64,000 nt of DNA from JABDMH01 sp965223105 (GTDB lineage: Bacteria > Bacteroidota > Bacteroidia > Chitinophagales > Saprospiraceae), in NCBI GenBank assembly GCA_965223105.1, contig OZ244987.1, forward strand, positions 7,750,001 to 7,814,000. Direction: 5' to 3'. Of the stretch, positions 1-9,518 are shown in pieces; the first letter of the stretch is position 1; each line of letters opens with the position of its first letter. The notes under the pieces were generated by a model. That model was not told the origin of the DNA. It worked only from the letters and a program-made list of their open reading frames with translations, and did no database searches. Position numbers and translations under genes: made by a program.

Positions 1-53
1 GATTTATTTGGAAAATGAGTGGAATCCACAGAGCTTTAACAAAAGTCTTAGTA

Positions 54-506
54 ATGACATCAGTCTCCTTCAGCACCCAGCTTCAAAAGATCTACAACGG
101 ATCTCCCTGGTATGGTAAAAATCTCACCAGATCGTTTGAGGATCTTCCCTTTGAAAAATTAACCCATCGAATAGAGGGCAGCTACAACATTGTCGAACTC
201 GTGCATCACATGTTGGCCTGGAAAAGGTATACACTCTATGTGCTAAGGAATAGGAGCCATCGGAAAGTTCCTGATCAAGAGAACTTTCCTACCATCCGTG
301 AGATCAACCATGAAGAGTGGCATCAGCTCCTGAGAGACTTTCAGAATTTGCATGATGAGTTGACAACTGCAGTGAAAACCAATGAGGACTGGATGGATGA
401 CAGACTTCCAGAAAAGAATTATACATATCGTGACGTCGTACAGGGTGTGATCTATCACGATGTTTATCATATTGGTCAGATAAATCTCCTGGCTAAATTC
501 TCCTGA
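54..506 (+). CDS. DinB-like (DUF1572-type) four-helix protein
   Basis: A 150-residue soluble protein that fits the DinB/YfiT superfamily: four helices with a putative metal site made of His51/His52 (in LVHHMLAW) and the C-terminal pair His135 and His139 (in YHDVYHIGQ). Members bind a divalent metal; some are thiol-dependent S-transferases, but most in Bacteroidota have no known reaction, so no substrate is assigned. The ATG at 54 is chosen over the ATG at 15 because the extra 13 residues are not typical of the family. It stands alone ahead of the exporter gene on the same strand, with about 160 bp between them. Family call is fairly sure; function is unknown. Confidence 0.75.
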   Translation: MTSVSFSTQLQKIYNGSPWYGKNLTRSFEDLPFEKLTHRIEGSYNIVELVHHMLAWKRYTLYVLRNRSHRKVPDQENFPTIREINHEEWHQLLRDFQNLHDELTTAVKTNEDWMDDRLPEKNYTYRDVVQGVIYHDVYHIGQINLLAKFS

Positions 507-636
507 GTCCATCGAATGATAAGCCGCCTGACCTTAGGAGTTTTTCAGAAGTACTTGCTTGACGAGGTAAATCTATAATATGAGTCACGCCTACTCATCC
601 TTAGCATTCGGATAACTCCTGGGTGGTAATCCTGTT

Positions 637-644
637 TATATTTG
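637..644 (+). promoter_or_regulatory. Bacteroidota -7 element (TATATTTG) for the ABC exporter
   Basis: TATATTTG matches the Bacteroidota -7 consensus TAnnTTTG. It lies 22 bp before the ATG at 666, so transcription would begin near 651. This supports translation starting at 666 rather than at the GTG at 767. No clear -33 TTTG is seen at the usual distance. Confidence 0.5.
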
Positions 645-665
645 CATGCGCAACGGAGTGATGTT

Positions 666-2464
666 ATGGCAAATAGATTGGATAGGGAAGAACAGACAAA
701 GAAAAAGTTGTCCTGGAGGGCGATCAAGGAGTCGGCACAGATATTTCGGTTTATAAAACCATATCGGTGGTATTTCCTTCTCGGCTTGATTTTACTGGTA
801 GTATCAAGCTGATCTTCATGATATTTCCTGGAGCTGCCGGTGAGATGGCCAACGCTGCCAATGGAAATTCACGGTTACCGTATTCCGTTGGTGACTATGG
901 AATTCTTTTTCTGGTGATTCTGGTTTTGCAGGGCATATTTTCGTATTTCCGTACTGTGACCTTTGCGATTGTAAGTGAGCGGGGAATGGCTGATGTACGT
1001 ACAGCACTATACCAAAGGATAATCACACAACCCATCTCATTCTTTGAGGAAAGGCGCATTGGTGAGATCACCAGCCGGATCACTGCAGATGTAGAACAGT
1101 TGCAGAGTGCATTCAGCATCACCCTGGCTGAGTTTCTGCGGCAAGTAGTGATATTAATTGCGGGTGTGGCAATACTTGCCTGGTTGGCACCTAAATTATC
1201 GCTGATTATGCTGGTTTCATTTCCGATCATTGTAGTGCTGGCAATGGTATTCGGCCGCTATATCCGTAGATTGTCCAGGAATAGGCAGGATAAATTGGCC
1301 AGTGCCAATACGATTGTGGAAGAAACGCTGCATTCCGTGGCAGCGGTTAAGTCCTTTACAAACGAATGGTTTGAAACAGTTCGTTATAGTCGCTCGGTAA
1401 GTGAAATTGTGGCTATTTCTTTGCGTTATGCCAGGGTGAGAGGAGTCTTCTTTATCTTTATCATCACGGTTTTGTTTGGGGGCATATTCTTTGTACTCTG
1501 GCAGGGAGCACTATTTGTCGAACGGGGTGATATGCAAGTGGGTGATCTCTTTTCATTTATCATATACACAGGTTTGATTGGTGCTGCGATTGCAAGCATT
1601 GGCAACCTTTACACAGTCTTGGCCGGAGCGATTGGTGCTACTGAGCGCATTCTGGAGATACTTAGGATGGAGCCCGAACTGGAGGTCCGTCAGAATGCTC
1701 AAGGACCCATTTCCAGGATCAAAGGTGATATCAGATTTAGTGACGTGTCTTTTCGCTACCCTACTCGCAAGGATATGCCCGTGCTGACTGACTTAAATTT
1801 TACTGTAGAGGCTGGGCAAAAAGTTGCGCTGGTTGGAGCCAGTGGTTCAGGAAAATCGACGATTGCCAAACTTATCATGCGGTTTTATGATACCGATTCC
1901 GGGCGAATATTTATTGATGGACGCGCTATCAAGGATTTACCCCTGGTAGATTTGCGCCAGAATATGGCTACGGTGCCTCAAGAGGTGATTTTGTTTGGTG
2001 GTACCATCGAGGAGAACATCCGGTATGGAAAACAGGATGCTACAGATGCTGAAATAGAGGCAGCAGCTCGAAAGGCCAATGCCTGGGACTTTATTCAAGC
2101 TTTCCCTGAAGGTTTACAGACAGTCGTGGGCGATCGTGGTATCAAGCTTTCTGGAGGCCAACGACAGCGGGTGGCCATTGCCAGGGCCATCTTGAGAGAT
2201 CCCAGCGTCCTGCTTTTAGATGAAGCGACTTCTTCCCTCGATGCTGAAGCAGAAAAGGTCGTACAAGACGCGTTGGACAAGTTGATGGACGGCCGTACAT
2301 CGATTATCATCGCTCACCGATTGGCCACTGTACGCAAGGCCGATTGCATTTATGTCATTGAAGGTGGTCGCATCGTTGAGCAGGGCACGCATGAGGAATT
2401 GTCTGCCCAGGCAGATGGTATGTACAGTACACTGGCAAGACTTCAATTCGAAACTACATCGTAG
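666..2464 (+). CDS. MsbA-type ABC exporter, broken by an apparent -1 frameshift near 805-810
   Basis: Half-size ABC exporter: a six-helix membrane domain followed by an ATPase domain. Members of the MsbA/lipid-exporter branch flip lipids or export drugs across the inner membrane; the substrate here is inferred only. The long open frame starts at a GTG at 767, but it lacks the cytoplasmic N-terminus and first half of TM1. Those are encoded from ATG 666 in another frame (48 codons, ending RFIKPYRWYFLLGLILL then VVSS), which stops at TGA 810-812. Family homology continues from CTG 809. Joined, the product is about 599 residues, the normal length. In joined numbering Walker A GASGSGKST is near 391, the LSGGQ signature near 495, Walker B near 515 and the H-loop near 547. 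murB follows 1 bp after the stop. The break could be a real mutation or a sequencing/assembly error. Confidence 0.85.
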
Positions 2465-2465
2465 G

Positions 2466-3476
2466 ATGCAGATCCTGGAGAACCAACCTCTAACAAGGTA
2501 TCATTCATTTGGGGTGCGGGTCACAGCATCTCATTTTGTTGAAATCTCTTCCGTCTCGGAACTTAGATTGGCACTGGATCTGGACCTGCATCCCAAGCTC
2601 ATATTGGGAGGAGGCAGTAATGTCTTGTTTTCGGGAGATTATCATGGTTTAGTCATACATCTTGCCATTCCCGGTATTCAGATCATCGATGAAGATGACA
2701 CCCAGGTTAAAGTGAAGGTCGGTGGAGGTGTGGTCTGGCACGACTTGGTGCAATGGTCGATTGATCACGGTTATGGAGGTTTAGAGAATCTATCATTGAT
2801 TCCAGGCACGGTAGGAGCGGCTCCAATACAAAATATCGGCGCATATGGGGTAGAGTTTGACCAAGTGTTTGAGCGATTAACTGCCTTGAGAATCAGTGAC
2901 AAGGCCACCTGCTCATTCGCTAAGAGAGAATGTGGATTTAGCTATCGACAAAGTCATTTTAAGGGCAAATGGAAGGGTGACTATGTAATCATTGATGTGA
3001 CGCTGCGATTGCATAAGGACGTTTCAAGAGTGGTGGTTTCGTACGGAGCTATAGAGTCTCTCCTCTCGCAATGGCAGATATCTCAACCTATGATTTCAGA
3101 CGTAAGCCGTGCAGTTATCACTATTCGGAGTTCTAAACTGCCGGACCCGGCCAGGCTGGGTAATGCGGGTTCATTCTTCAAAAATCCTCTGGTATCAACA
3201 TCAATTTATGAGGCTCTGCTGGTTGATTACCCCGATATGCCTTCTTTTTCCTGGAATGATGAACAAGTAAAAATTCCGGCAGCCTGGCTTATCGAACGTT
3301 GTGGTTGGAAGGGATACCGGATCGGTGATGCAGGCATATACGATGGGCACGCTCTGGTGTTGGTAAATCATGGTTCCGCTTCGGGCGAGGATCTTATCCA
3401 TTTATCCCAGGTGGTTCAAGAATCGGTTCAACAGACCTTTGGTATCACACTACAACCAGAAGTGAATATTATATAA
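2466..3476 (+). CDS. murB: UDP-N-acetylenolpyruvoylglucosamine reductase
   Basis: FAD-dependent reductase that converts UDP-GlcNAc-enolpyruvate to UDP-MurNAc with NADPH, the second committed step of peptidoglycan synthesis in the cytoplasm. At 336 residues it matches type I MurB (E. coli about 340). The FAD-binding loop LGGGSNVLFSGDY is near residue 47, GLENLSLIPGTVGAAPIQN near 100, the proton-donor serine lies in NAGSFFKNP near 236, and the conserved C-terminal Glu332 is in QPEVNII. The open frame extends upstream into the exporter gene, but ATG 2466 gives the family start and lies 1 bp after the exporter stop, implying co-transcription. Confidence 0.96.
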   Translation: MQILENQPLTRYHSFGVRVTASHFVEISSVSELRLALDLDLHPKLILGGGSNVLFSGDYHGLVIHLAIPGIQIIDEDDTQVKVKVGGGVVWHDLVQWSIDHGYGGLENLSLIPGTVGAAPIQNIGAYGVEFDQVFERLTALRISDKATCSFAKRECGFSYRQSHFKGKWKGDYVIIDVTLRLHKDVSRVVVSYGAIESLLSQWQISQPMISDVSRAVITIRSSKLPDPARLGNAGSFFKNPLVSTSIYEALLVDYPDMPSFSWNDEQVKIPAAWLIERCGWKGYRIGDAGIYDGHALVLVNHGSASGEDLIHLSQVVQESVQQTFGITLQPEVNII

Positions 3477-3489
3477 GAAATAGATGCCT

Positions 3490-4557
3490 TTACTCAGGTA
3501 TAGTATCAAAGGCAGGATCATTTTCTGGCACTGTATAAGGTCTGTTCTTTTTGCCAAAAACCGAAACATTTACATAACGAGTAGGCCTAAGTCGAACGTC
3601 CTGGAGCAGCAATTGGAGATTCTTAGATAAAAGATTCAGATTACCGTATAATTCCTCATCCTTCAACAAGCTGCCTAAAGTGCCTTTACCCATGTTGATA
3701 TCCTGTAAAAGGACGGATAACTGCTTAAAGGTTTCATCCGCCTTATTGACGGTCTCCTGCAGTGATGTCATGACATCACTGGTGTTGTTAAGCGTACGAT
3801 TGGTACGAATAACGGTCGTATCAAGCCTGGCTGCTGCCAGCTGCGCGGTAATGTTCTCGGCATTATTTAGAAAGCCCGCTATCGCTTGATTATTGGCCTC
3901 TATATTTTTTGTGACGGACTCAAGATTGCTCATGGCTCCCACCAATTTAGAAGAGGAGCTCGCCAACAGGTGATTCATATGAGCCGTAGTCTGGCTGAGA
4001 TTGGCGATGACTGATCGCAAATCGTGAAAAGTTTCGGCGATTTCAGAATTTCCATCTCCTTGCAAATGTGCATCCACACTGTCTAGTGCATCCGTTACAC
4101 CTTCCTGAATCGTCTTCAAGTATTGATCCAATTCGTCCGGATCTACCAGAGACTTGATCAATCCATATTCCCTTGCTGCCAGCTGAGATCCACTTGGAAG
4201 ACAATCCTCCTCACAGATGCCTTCATATTCCAGACTAATGGCTTTTCCACCCATTACACTGCCACTATAAAGTTGTGCGACGGTATTTTTTGGGAGCTGA
4301 ATCCCAGATTGGATGCCCAGAACGACAACCACTGTTTGTAAATCTTCAGGTTTGAGGTAAATTTTTTGCACCGTACCAATCTGATAACCATTGATCGTGA
4401 CTGGATCAGACACTTGTAGCCCATCTACATTGGTATATTCCACATAGTAGGTGTTGCCGGGGCTTAGGAGATTATTACCCAGTAAGAATTTATAGCCCCA
4501 TATCAGGGTACCAATGGCTACAATAGCCAGTAATCCAATCCTAATTTCTCGTGACAT
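3490..4557 (-). CDS. MCE-domain (MlaD-like) membrane-anchored lipid transport protein
   Basis: 355 residues: one N-terminal membrane helix (about 6-25), an MCE domain at about 37-115 with the usual pattern around VDGLQVSDPVTINGYQIG, then a long helical, probably coiled-coil region (about 140-300) and an acidic tail. MCE proteins form hexameric rings or tubes that carry phospholipids between the inner and outer membranes. MlaE/MlaF-type permease and ATPase genes usually sit beside them, but none is adjacent here. It is the second gene after the cell-wall amidase on the minus strand, 81 bp downstream, a pairing I would read as one envelope-maintenance operon. The ligand is unknown. Confidence 0.88.
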   Translation of the reverse strand: MSREIRIGLLAIVAIGTLIWGYKFLLGNNLLSPGNTYYVEYTNVDGLQVSDPVTINGYQIGTVQKIYLKPEDLQTVVVVLGIQSGIQLPKNTVAQLYSGSVMGGKAISLEYEGICEEDCLPSGSQLAAREYGLIKSLVDPDELDQYLKTIQEGVTDALDSVDAHLQGDGNSEIAETFHDLRSVIANLSQTTAHMNHLLASSSSKLVGAMSNLESVTKNIEANNQAIAGFLNNAENITAQLAAARLDTTVIRTNRTLNNTSDVMTSLQETVNKADETFKQLSVLLQDINMGKGTLGSLLKDEELYGNLNLLSKNLQLLLQDVRLRPTRYVNVSVFGKKNRPYTVPENDPAFDTIPE

Positions 4558-4638
4558 ATGATGTAGGCGTCGTAATCATCACCTTGCAACAACAGTAGGC
4601 TCTGAAAGTTGTAAAACGCCCGCAAAGTAATAAAAGTG

Positions 4639-6144
4639 CTACTTAATTAATTTTAAAGCATCCTTGACTGAGATCTGATGATCATCATAGTATGCCACGA
4701 TAAAACAGTCCTGAAATCCCAGCGAGCGTAAAGTATCTTTTTTGGCCACTGCAGCGTCATATGATGCCAATTCCCCAATTTGGTACTTGTACAAATTGTT
4801 TTCGAAGCGGATCAACACTTCATTCTGTACCTTGTCCCATTTGGGTCCTCGAGAGCTCTTGATCTTCTGATTTGAAGCGGATAACTGCACTACATACTCG
4901 AGTTTCTTTTCTCTCGGCTGAACTCTTGTATTTGACTCAGCTGGCGATGCGTCCTGGGCTGAAACTCCTGGTTTCGGTGGTTTGGTTTGGCTTGTAGGTG
5001 ACTCGCTCATTCTTGCTACGGCAGGTTTAGCTGCAGCGGCAAGCTGCCCCTTCCGGTCCTCCTTTGCATTCATCTCCTTTTGAGGTTCAGATTTTAAGGA
5101 TTTCATCCTCTCCATTTCACGCTTGGCTTTCTCCACATAATTGACGGGTGGTGTATCACCAGCCGGGAAATTCTGAGATGAAGTTTCCTGGGCAACCGGT
5201 TGAGCCTGGTTATTAGTGGTCTGGTAACTAGCGGGAATCGCTTCGATCTTATCCTGATCAGAAGATTGGAGGGCCACCATATGGTCAACATCGTATTTAT
5301 ACTTACTAAAAGCATTGAATATAGCACTGGCAATCTTGGCTTTGCCAGCTTCCGAAGTAAGGAATGATTCTTCTTTGCTATGATTGAGAAATCCTGTTTC
5401 AATCAAGACACTGGGCATCACGGTATTTCTCAAGACCAGAAAACCAGCTTGCTTTACCCCTCTACTGACCCGATTGCCGTGGTTGGTGAACTCGTCCTCG
5501 ATAAAATTGGCTAGGGCAATGCTTTGATCCAAGAAGGCATTTTGATACATGCTCAATGTGATATGCCCCTCGTCAGAATTTGGATCGTATCCGCCGTAGT
5601 GCTTCTGATAATCCTCCTCCTGAGTAATTACGGAATTTTCTCGTTTGGCTACGGCCAAATTGTCTTCAGCCCGATGTAATCCAAGTACAAAGGTTTCTGT
5701 GCCTTGTGCGCTGTTTCGTTTGGGTGTCGTATTACAGTGGATACTGATAAATAGGTCAGCCTGGTTTCGATTGGCAATGTTTGCTCGCTCATGCAGAGGA
5801 ATAAACTCATCCCGATCTCGTGTGTAGATGACCTCAACGTCATCAAAGTTGTTCTTGATCATCTGCCCCAATCTGAGGGTGATATCCAGCGCAATGTCTT
5901 TTTCAATAGAGTGCTTACCCGAACAACCTCCATCTTTTCCTCCGTGGCCGGCATCCAGCACTACTTTGCGAATTCCATCCATGGGATATTGATCGACTTC
6001 ATTTAATGAAATATTAAAGTCGGCATACTCCGGCAGCGAATATCCTACCTTTGTCGCGTTACCCTGTTGAGGGAAAGCAGTGTATAACAGGGCAACTAGC
6101 GTACCCAAGAATTGCATACGAGAGACCATAGCGAAACGTTTCAT
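4639..6144 (-). CDS. N-acetylmuramoyl-L-alanine amidase with C-terminal SPOR-like domain
   Basis: Zinc amidase of the Amidase_3 (AmiA/B/C) family, which cuts the bond between MurNAc and the stem peptide and is exported for cell separation. A hydrophobic N-terminus (residues 10-25) looks like a signal peptide. The catalytic domain spans about 58-275: zinc ligands His67 (DAGHGGKDGG), Glu81 (SIEKDIALD) and His136 (ISIHCNTT), with the catalytic Glu249 in VLIETGFLNH. A Lys/Pro/Gln-rich linker (about 290-410) leads to an 85-residue C-terminal domain resembling SPOR, which would bind denuded septal glycan. It is divergent from lptD and upstream of the MCE gene. Confidence 0.92.
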   Translation of the reverse strand: MKRFAMVSRMQFLGTLVALLYTAFPQQGNATKVGYSLPEYADFNISLNEVDQYPMDGIRKVVLDAGHGGKDGGCSGKHSIEKDIALDITLRLGQMIKNNFDDVEVIYTRDRDEFIPLHERANIANRNQADLFISIHCNTTPKRNSAQGTETFVLGLHRAEDNLAVAKRENSVITQEEDYQKHYGGYDPNSDEGHITLSMYQNAFLDQSIALANFIEDEFTNHGNRVSRGVKQAGFLVLRNTVMPSVLIETGFLNHSKEESFLTSEAGKAKIASAIFNAFSKYKYDVDHMVALQSSDQDKIEAIPASYQTTNNQAQPVAQETSSQNFPAGDTPPVNYVEKAKREMERMKSLKSEPQKEMNAKEDRKGQLAAAAKPAVARMSESPTSQTKPPKPGVSAQDASPAESNTRVQPREKKLEYVVQLSASNQKIKSSRGPKWDKVQNEVLIRFENNLYKYQIGELASYDAAVAKKDTLRSLGFQDCFIVAYYDDHQISVKDALKLIK

Positions 6145-6211
6145 AAAATTTGCGATTTATATTAAAAATCCTAGTTATGTATCTTGTCAGCAAAAATAAA
6201 GCCAAACTTTC

Positions 6212-9076
6212 TTGAAATCAGCAAATTACATACAATTTATTGTTTTAATATGTATGTCTAATATCCTTGTGGCCCAGGTAAGACCAGACAGTAGGTCTCT
6301 CCCAACGACCCATGCGGATACACTAGCTGAAAGTCCGCTGAGGGGCGTAGTTGCATTTTCGGCAGATACGCTTGAGGCACTGGTGGATTACAGTGCTCGA
6401 GATTCCATACGATTTGATAACGCAAATCATCTGATTTACTTATATGGCAATGCGTCAATTAAATACCAGAGTTATTCAATAACTGCCGATTTCATCAGAG
6501 TGAATCTCGACAGTAGTATAGCCTTGGCTGAGCAATTACCAGATAGTCTCAAGCAGGAAGATCCCCTCGACGCATTGCGAACTGAGTCAGAAGATGAAAT
6601 TCCTGTCGAGCCAGAACCGGTTTTTGATGATCGCGATTCGCTGTTGTACGATACCTTGAGTGGACCAGGTAGAAATTTGCCAGATCGCAGAGCAGAGACC
6701 CAGAAGGAACGCAATGAAGACGGAAGACCTCATTTTGATGACGGGACAAATCAATTTGATGCACAAAGACTGCGCTACAATTTTAAGACGAGGATCGGGA
6801 AGGTATATCAGGTGGTAACGCAAGAGAATGCCGGCGGTAGTGAGATGTTTATTAGAGGTAATGAGACGAAGTTTGTCTCTGGTGGGCCAGATACGAATTC
6901 CACAGATTATGTGTACAGTCAGGATGTCATCATCACCAGTTGTGATGCACCCAATCCGCATTACGGTATTCGAAGCCGGAAGCAGAAGATCATACCCAAC
7001 CGACAAGTCATTGTTGGACCATCAAACTTGGAAATTGCGGGAATTCCGACACCTCTCTTCTTACCTTTTGGATTTTTCCCCTTGTCGCAGGGTGCCAAAA
7101 ACGGCTTGATCTTTCCACAAGACTACGAGTATTCCGATCAATGGGGATTCGGGCTGAGGGATATTGGTTATTACTTTCCCATTAGTGAATATGTAGACCT
7201 CACTTTAACGGGAGACATTTATTTCAACGGCAGTTGGGGGATCAGGGCCCGCTCAGGGTACCGTAAACGCTACAAGTTTACTGGGAACTTCGATATCGGA
7301 TTTTCCAATCGAATCAATGAGGTCATTGTCGAACAGACTCCAATGGATCAGAGTCAGCGGTCTCTCAGTATTCGTTGGTCACATTCACAAGACCAAAGGG
7401 CCAGGCCGGGACAATCCTTCAACGCGAGTGTAAGTATGCAGACCAATGGATATGAACAACTCAACTACAACGATGCAGACCGGGTGCTAAACAATCAATA
7501 CAGCAGCAACATTGCCTTTCGGAAGAAATTTACGGGATCCCCTTTTAGTATCTCGGCCAACATTCGTCATTCCCAAAATTCCAATACCGGAGATATGCAA
7601 TTTACCCTCCCCGACATCAATGTGAACATGAACCGGATTTTCCCATTTGAGCGAAAGAATAAAATCGGAGAGGCACGATGGTATGAAAAGGTATCTGTAC
7701 AATATTCCGGCAAGTTTTTAAACCGGATCCGGACCAAAGACAGTCTCCTGTTTGATGCTCAGACCTGGCAAAATGCAGAAGTAGGCTTCAACCACAAGGT
7801 AAACTCTAGTGCCTCATTTCAGCTATTCAGATATTTCAATATTACCCCATCAATCAATTATGATGAGAGTTGGTATTTTGAACAATTTCGCAAGAGTTTC
7901 GACCCTACCCTGGAGATTGAATTTGATACATTATTCAATCCTCTGGACAGTACGGATTTCATGCTGATGGCAGATACCTTATCATTTGGTCAGATCATTG
8001 ACGATACCCTGAAGGGCTTTGCTCCATTACGGCAATTCACCTCCAGTTTATCATTGACCACCAATCTTTTTGGCTCACTGGGTGTAGGACGCAAAAAAGG
8101 GTGGTTTCGTGGGATCCGGCACGTGGTTAAACCTACCATCTCCCTAAACTATTCTCCTGATTATACCGATCCCAGCCGGGGTTATATAGGATTTGTGCAG
8201 GAAGATATAAGGGATCCTGAGCTCGAATTGTACTCCCTTTTTGGTAATAGTCCGCTCTTTGGATCACCTCCGATCAATGGGCCCAACATGAATATGTCGT
8301 ACTCGATCACCAATCTGCTGGAAGCAAAGGTCTTTACCAAGAAGGATTCATCGGAAAAGAAGATCAAGCTCTTTAATACTCTCTCAGTTAATGGGTCTCA
8401 CAACTTTGTTGCTGATTCACTGAAATGGAGCCGGGTAAGGATGAGCGGCAGTACGCAATTTTTTAAGGGCATCTCCAGGCTCCAGTTCAGTGCCAGTTGG
8501 GACCCCTATGCTCTGGATCAGCATGGTAGGAGAATCAACAAATTCTACTTTGATACCGATGGTAAATTCCTGCGGTTTGAGCGTGCAGCTTTCCGGATCA
8601 GTAACGGCCTGACGGTCAAACAAATCAAAGATTTGATCAGTGGGACCAGCGAATCAGAATCACGGGGTAATGACCGTGGCAGGGGAGGCTCTAGTATATC
8701 AAGCAACGGGCAGGAGTCCATCACTGATCTATTTCAGAACTTTCGGCTCAATCACGATTTGGTCATGATGTGGGAGGCGGATAGCGATGGAAGGAAATCG
8801 CTGGAGGTTACCACCAACTCCATCAATACGCGTGGAAATATTCGCATTACTCCTAACTGGGATCTGTCCATTGGTAATATTGGTTATGATCTTAGGTCCA
8901 AACGTCTTACTTATCCCTACCTGGGCTTTACCCGCAATCTGCATTGTTGGGAGATGAGTTTTAACTGGGCACCTCAACGTGGCACCTATTCGTTCATGAT
9001 CAGAGTCCGGGAGGGTCCCCTAAATTTCCTAAAGATCCCCTATAAAAAGAACTTCCAGGATACGAGATTTCGATGA
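6212..9076 (+). CDS. lptD: LPS-assembly outer-membrane protein LptD (OstA)
   Basis: Outer-membrane translocon that, with lipoprotein LptE, inserts LPS into the outer leaflet. Residues 1-22 are a signal peptide (cut after VAQ). An OstA/LptA-like beta-jellyroll follows (about 55-300), with a Bacteroidota-type acidic insert (about 110-170), then a large C-terminal beta-barrel containing the usual LFLPFGFFPLSQ and GLIFP segments. The TTG at 6212 is the only start that keeps a full signal peptide, because an in-frame TAA lies at 6197; the ATG at 6254 would lose most of it. After cleavage the protein has only two cysteines, Cys244 and Cys912, so at most one disulphide can lock the periplasmic domain to the barrel. 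It diverges from the amidase gene. Confidence 0.92.
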   Translation: MKSANYIQFIVLICMSNILVAQVRPDSRSLPTTHADTLAESPLRGVVAFSADTLEALVDYSARDSIRFDNANHLIYLYGNASIKYQSYSITADFIRVNLDSSIALAEQLPDSLKQEDPLDALRTESEDEIPVEPEPVFDDRDSLLYDTLSGPGRNLPDRRAETQKERNEDGRPHFDDGTNQFDAQRLRYNFKTRIGKVYQVVTQENAGGSEMFIRGNETKFVSGGPDTNSTDYVYSQDVIITSCDAPNPHYGIRSRKQKIIPNRQVIVGPSNLEIAGIPTPLFLPFGFFPLSQGAKNGLIFPQDYEYSDQWGFGLRDIGYYFPISEYVDLTLTGDIYFNGSWGIRARSGYRKRYKFTGNFDIGFSNRINEVIVEQTPMDQSQRSLSIRWSHSQDQRARPGQSFNASVSMQTNGYEQLNYNDADRVLNNQYSSNIAFRKKFTGSPFSISANIRHSQNSNTGDMQFTLPDINVNMNRIFPFERKNKIGEARWYEKVSVQYSGKFLNRIRTKDSLLFDAQTWQNAEVGFNHKVNSSASFQLFRYFNITPSINYDESWYFEQFRKSFDPTLEIEFDTLFNPLDSTDFMLMADTLSFGQIIDDTLKGFAPLRQFTSSLSLTTNLFGSLGVGRKKGWFRGIRHVVKPTISLNYSPDYTDPSRGYIGFVQEDIRDPELELYSLFGNSPLFGSPPINGPNMNMSYSITNLLEAKVFTKKDSSEKKIKLFNTLSVNGSHNFVADSLKWSRVRMSGSTQFFKGISRLQFSASWDPYALDQHGRRINKFYFDTDGKFLRFERAAFRISNGLTVKQIKDLISGTSESESRGNDRGRGGSSISSNGQESITDLFQNFRLNHDLVMMWEADSDGRKSLEVTTNSINTRGNIRITPNWDLSIGNIGYDLRSKRLTYPYLGFTRNLHCWEMSFNWAPQRGTYSFMIRVREGPLNFLKIPYKKNFQDTRFR

Positions 9077-9089
9077 TCCCTTCAAAGAC

Positions 9090-9518
9090 TCACTTCACTC
9101 CAGAACCTCTTGCCAACCACCAGGGGTGGACTTCTACGGACAGACTGCCTGCTTTTACGGCAGGATCTCCGGACGCAAGACGTTGGGCTTCTTCCAAGGT
9201 GCTAACCCGGTAAACGGTAGCTCCCCGGATCTCTCCATCGTCCCCAAAAGGTCCATTCATACAAATGATCCCTTGCTTAAATAAATCTCCGAGATATTCC
9301 AAATGTGCTTTTTGGATTTGTGCTGCTTTTTCTTTGTCATCAATTTTAGTTTCTCCTCTCTTTAGGAATACGAGGAAATACTTTTGCATGACATAGGTAG
9401 AGTCTTCGTGTACATAGTCGAAAGTCTCAAAAGACGAGGTGTCTGCATCCTGTGCCAATAAGCTGCCTGCCAGCAGAAAGGTGCAGCAAAATAAATAGGT
9501 AGTTCTAGTTCTTCTCAT
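9090..9518 (-). CDS. Secreted YciI-like protein
   Basis: 142 residues. The first 22 form a signal peptide ending LLAQ, and residues 40-135 resemble the YciI (YCII) ferredoxin-like fold: a YFLVFLKRGE strand, then an HLEYLGDLFKQG helix, MNGPFGDDGEIRG and a PAVKAGSLSVEVHPW ending. YciI domains are small putative enzymes or subunits of mostly unknown activity; the exported version is common in Bacteroidota. Its start overlaps the end of the upstream lipoprotein gene by 14 bp, so the two are surely co-transcribed. It converges on lptD with only 13 bp between them. No function is assigned. Confidence 0.78.
   Translation of the reverse strand: MRRTRTTYLFCCTFLLAGSLLAQDADTSSFETFDYVHEDSTYVMQKYFLVFLKRGETKIDDKEKAAQIQKAHLEYLGDLFKQGIICMNGPFGDDGEIRGATVYRVSTLEEAQRLASGDPAVKAGSLSVEVHPWWLARGSGVK

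Noticed and set aside
800..815. Programmed -1 frameshift in the MsbA-like gene
   Set aside because: No slippery heptamer or downstream stem is visible at the shift point, and this family is not known to use one. Deletion or assembly error is more likely.
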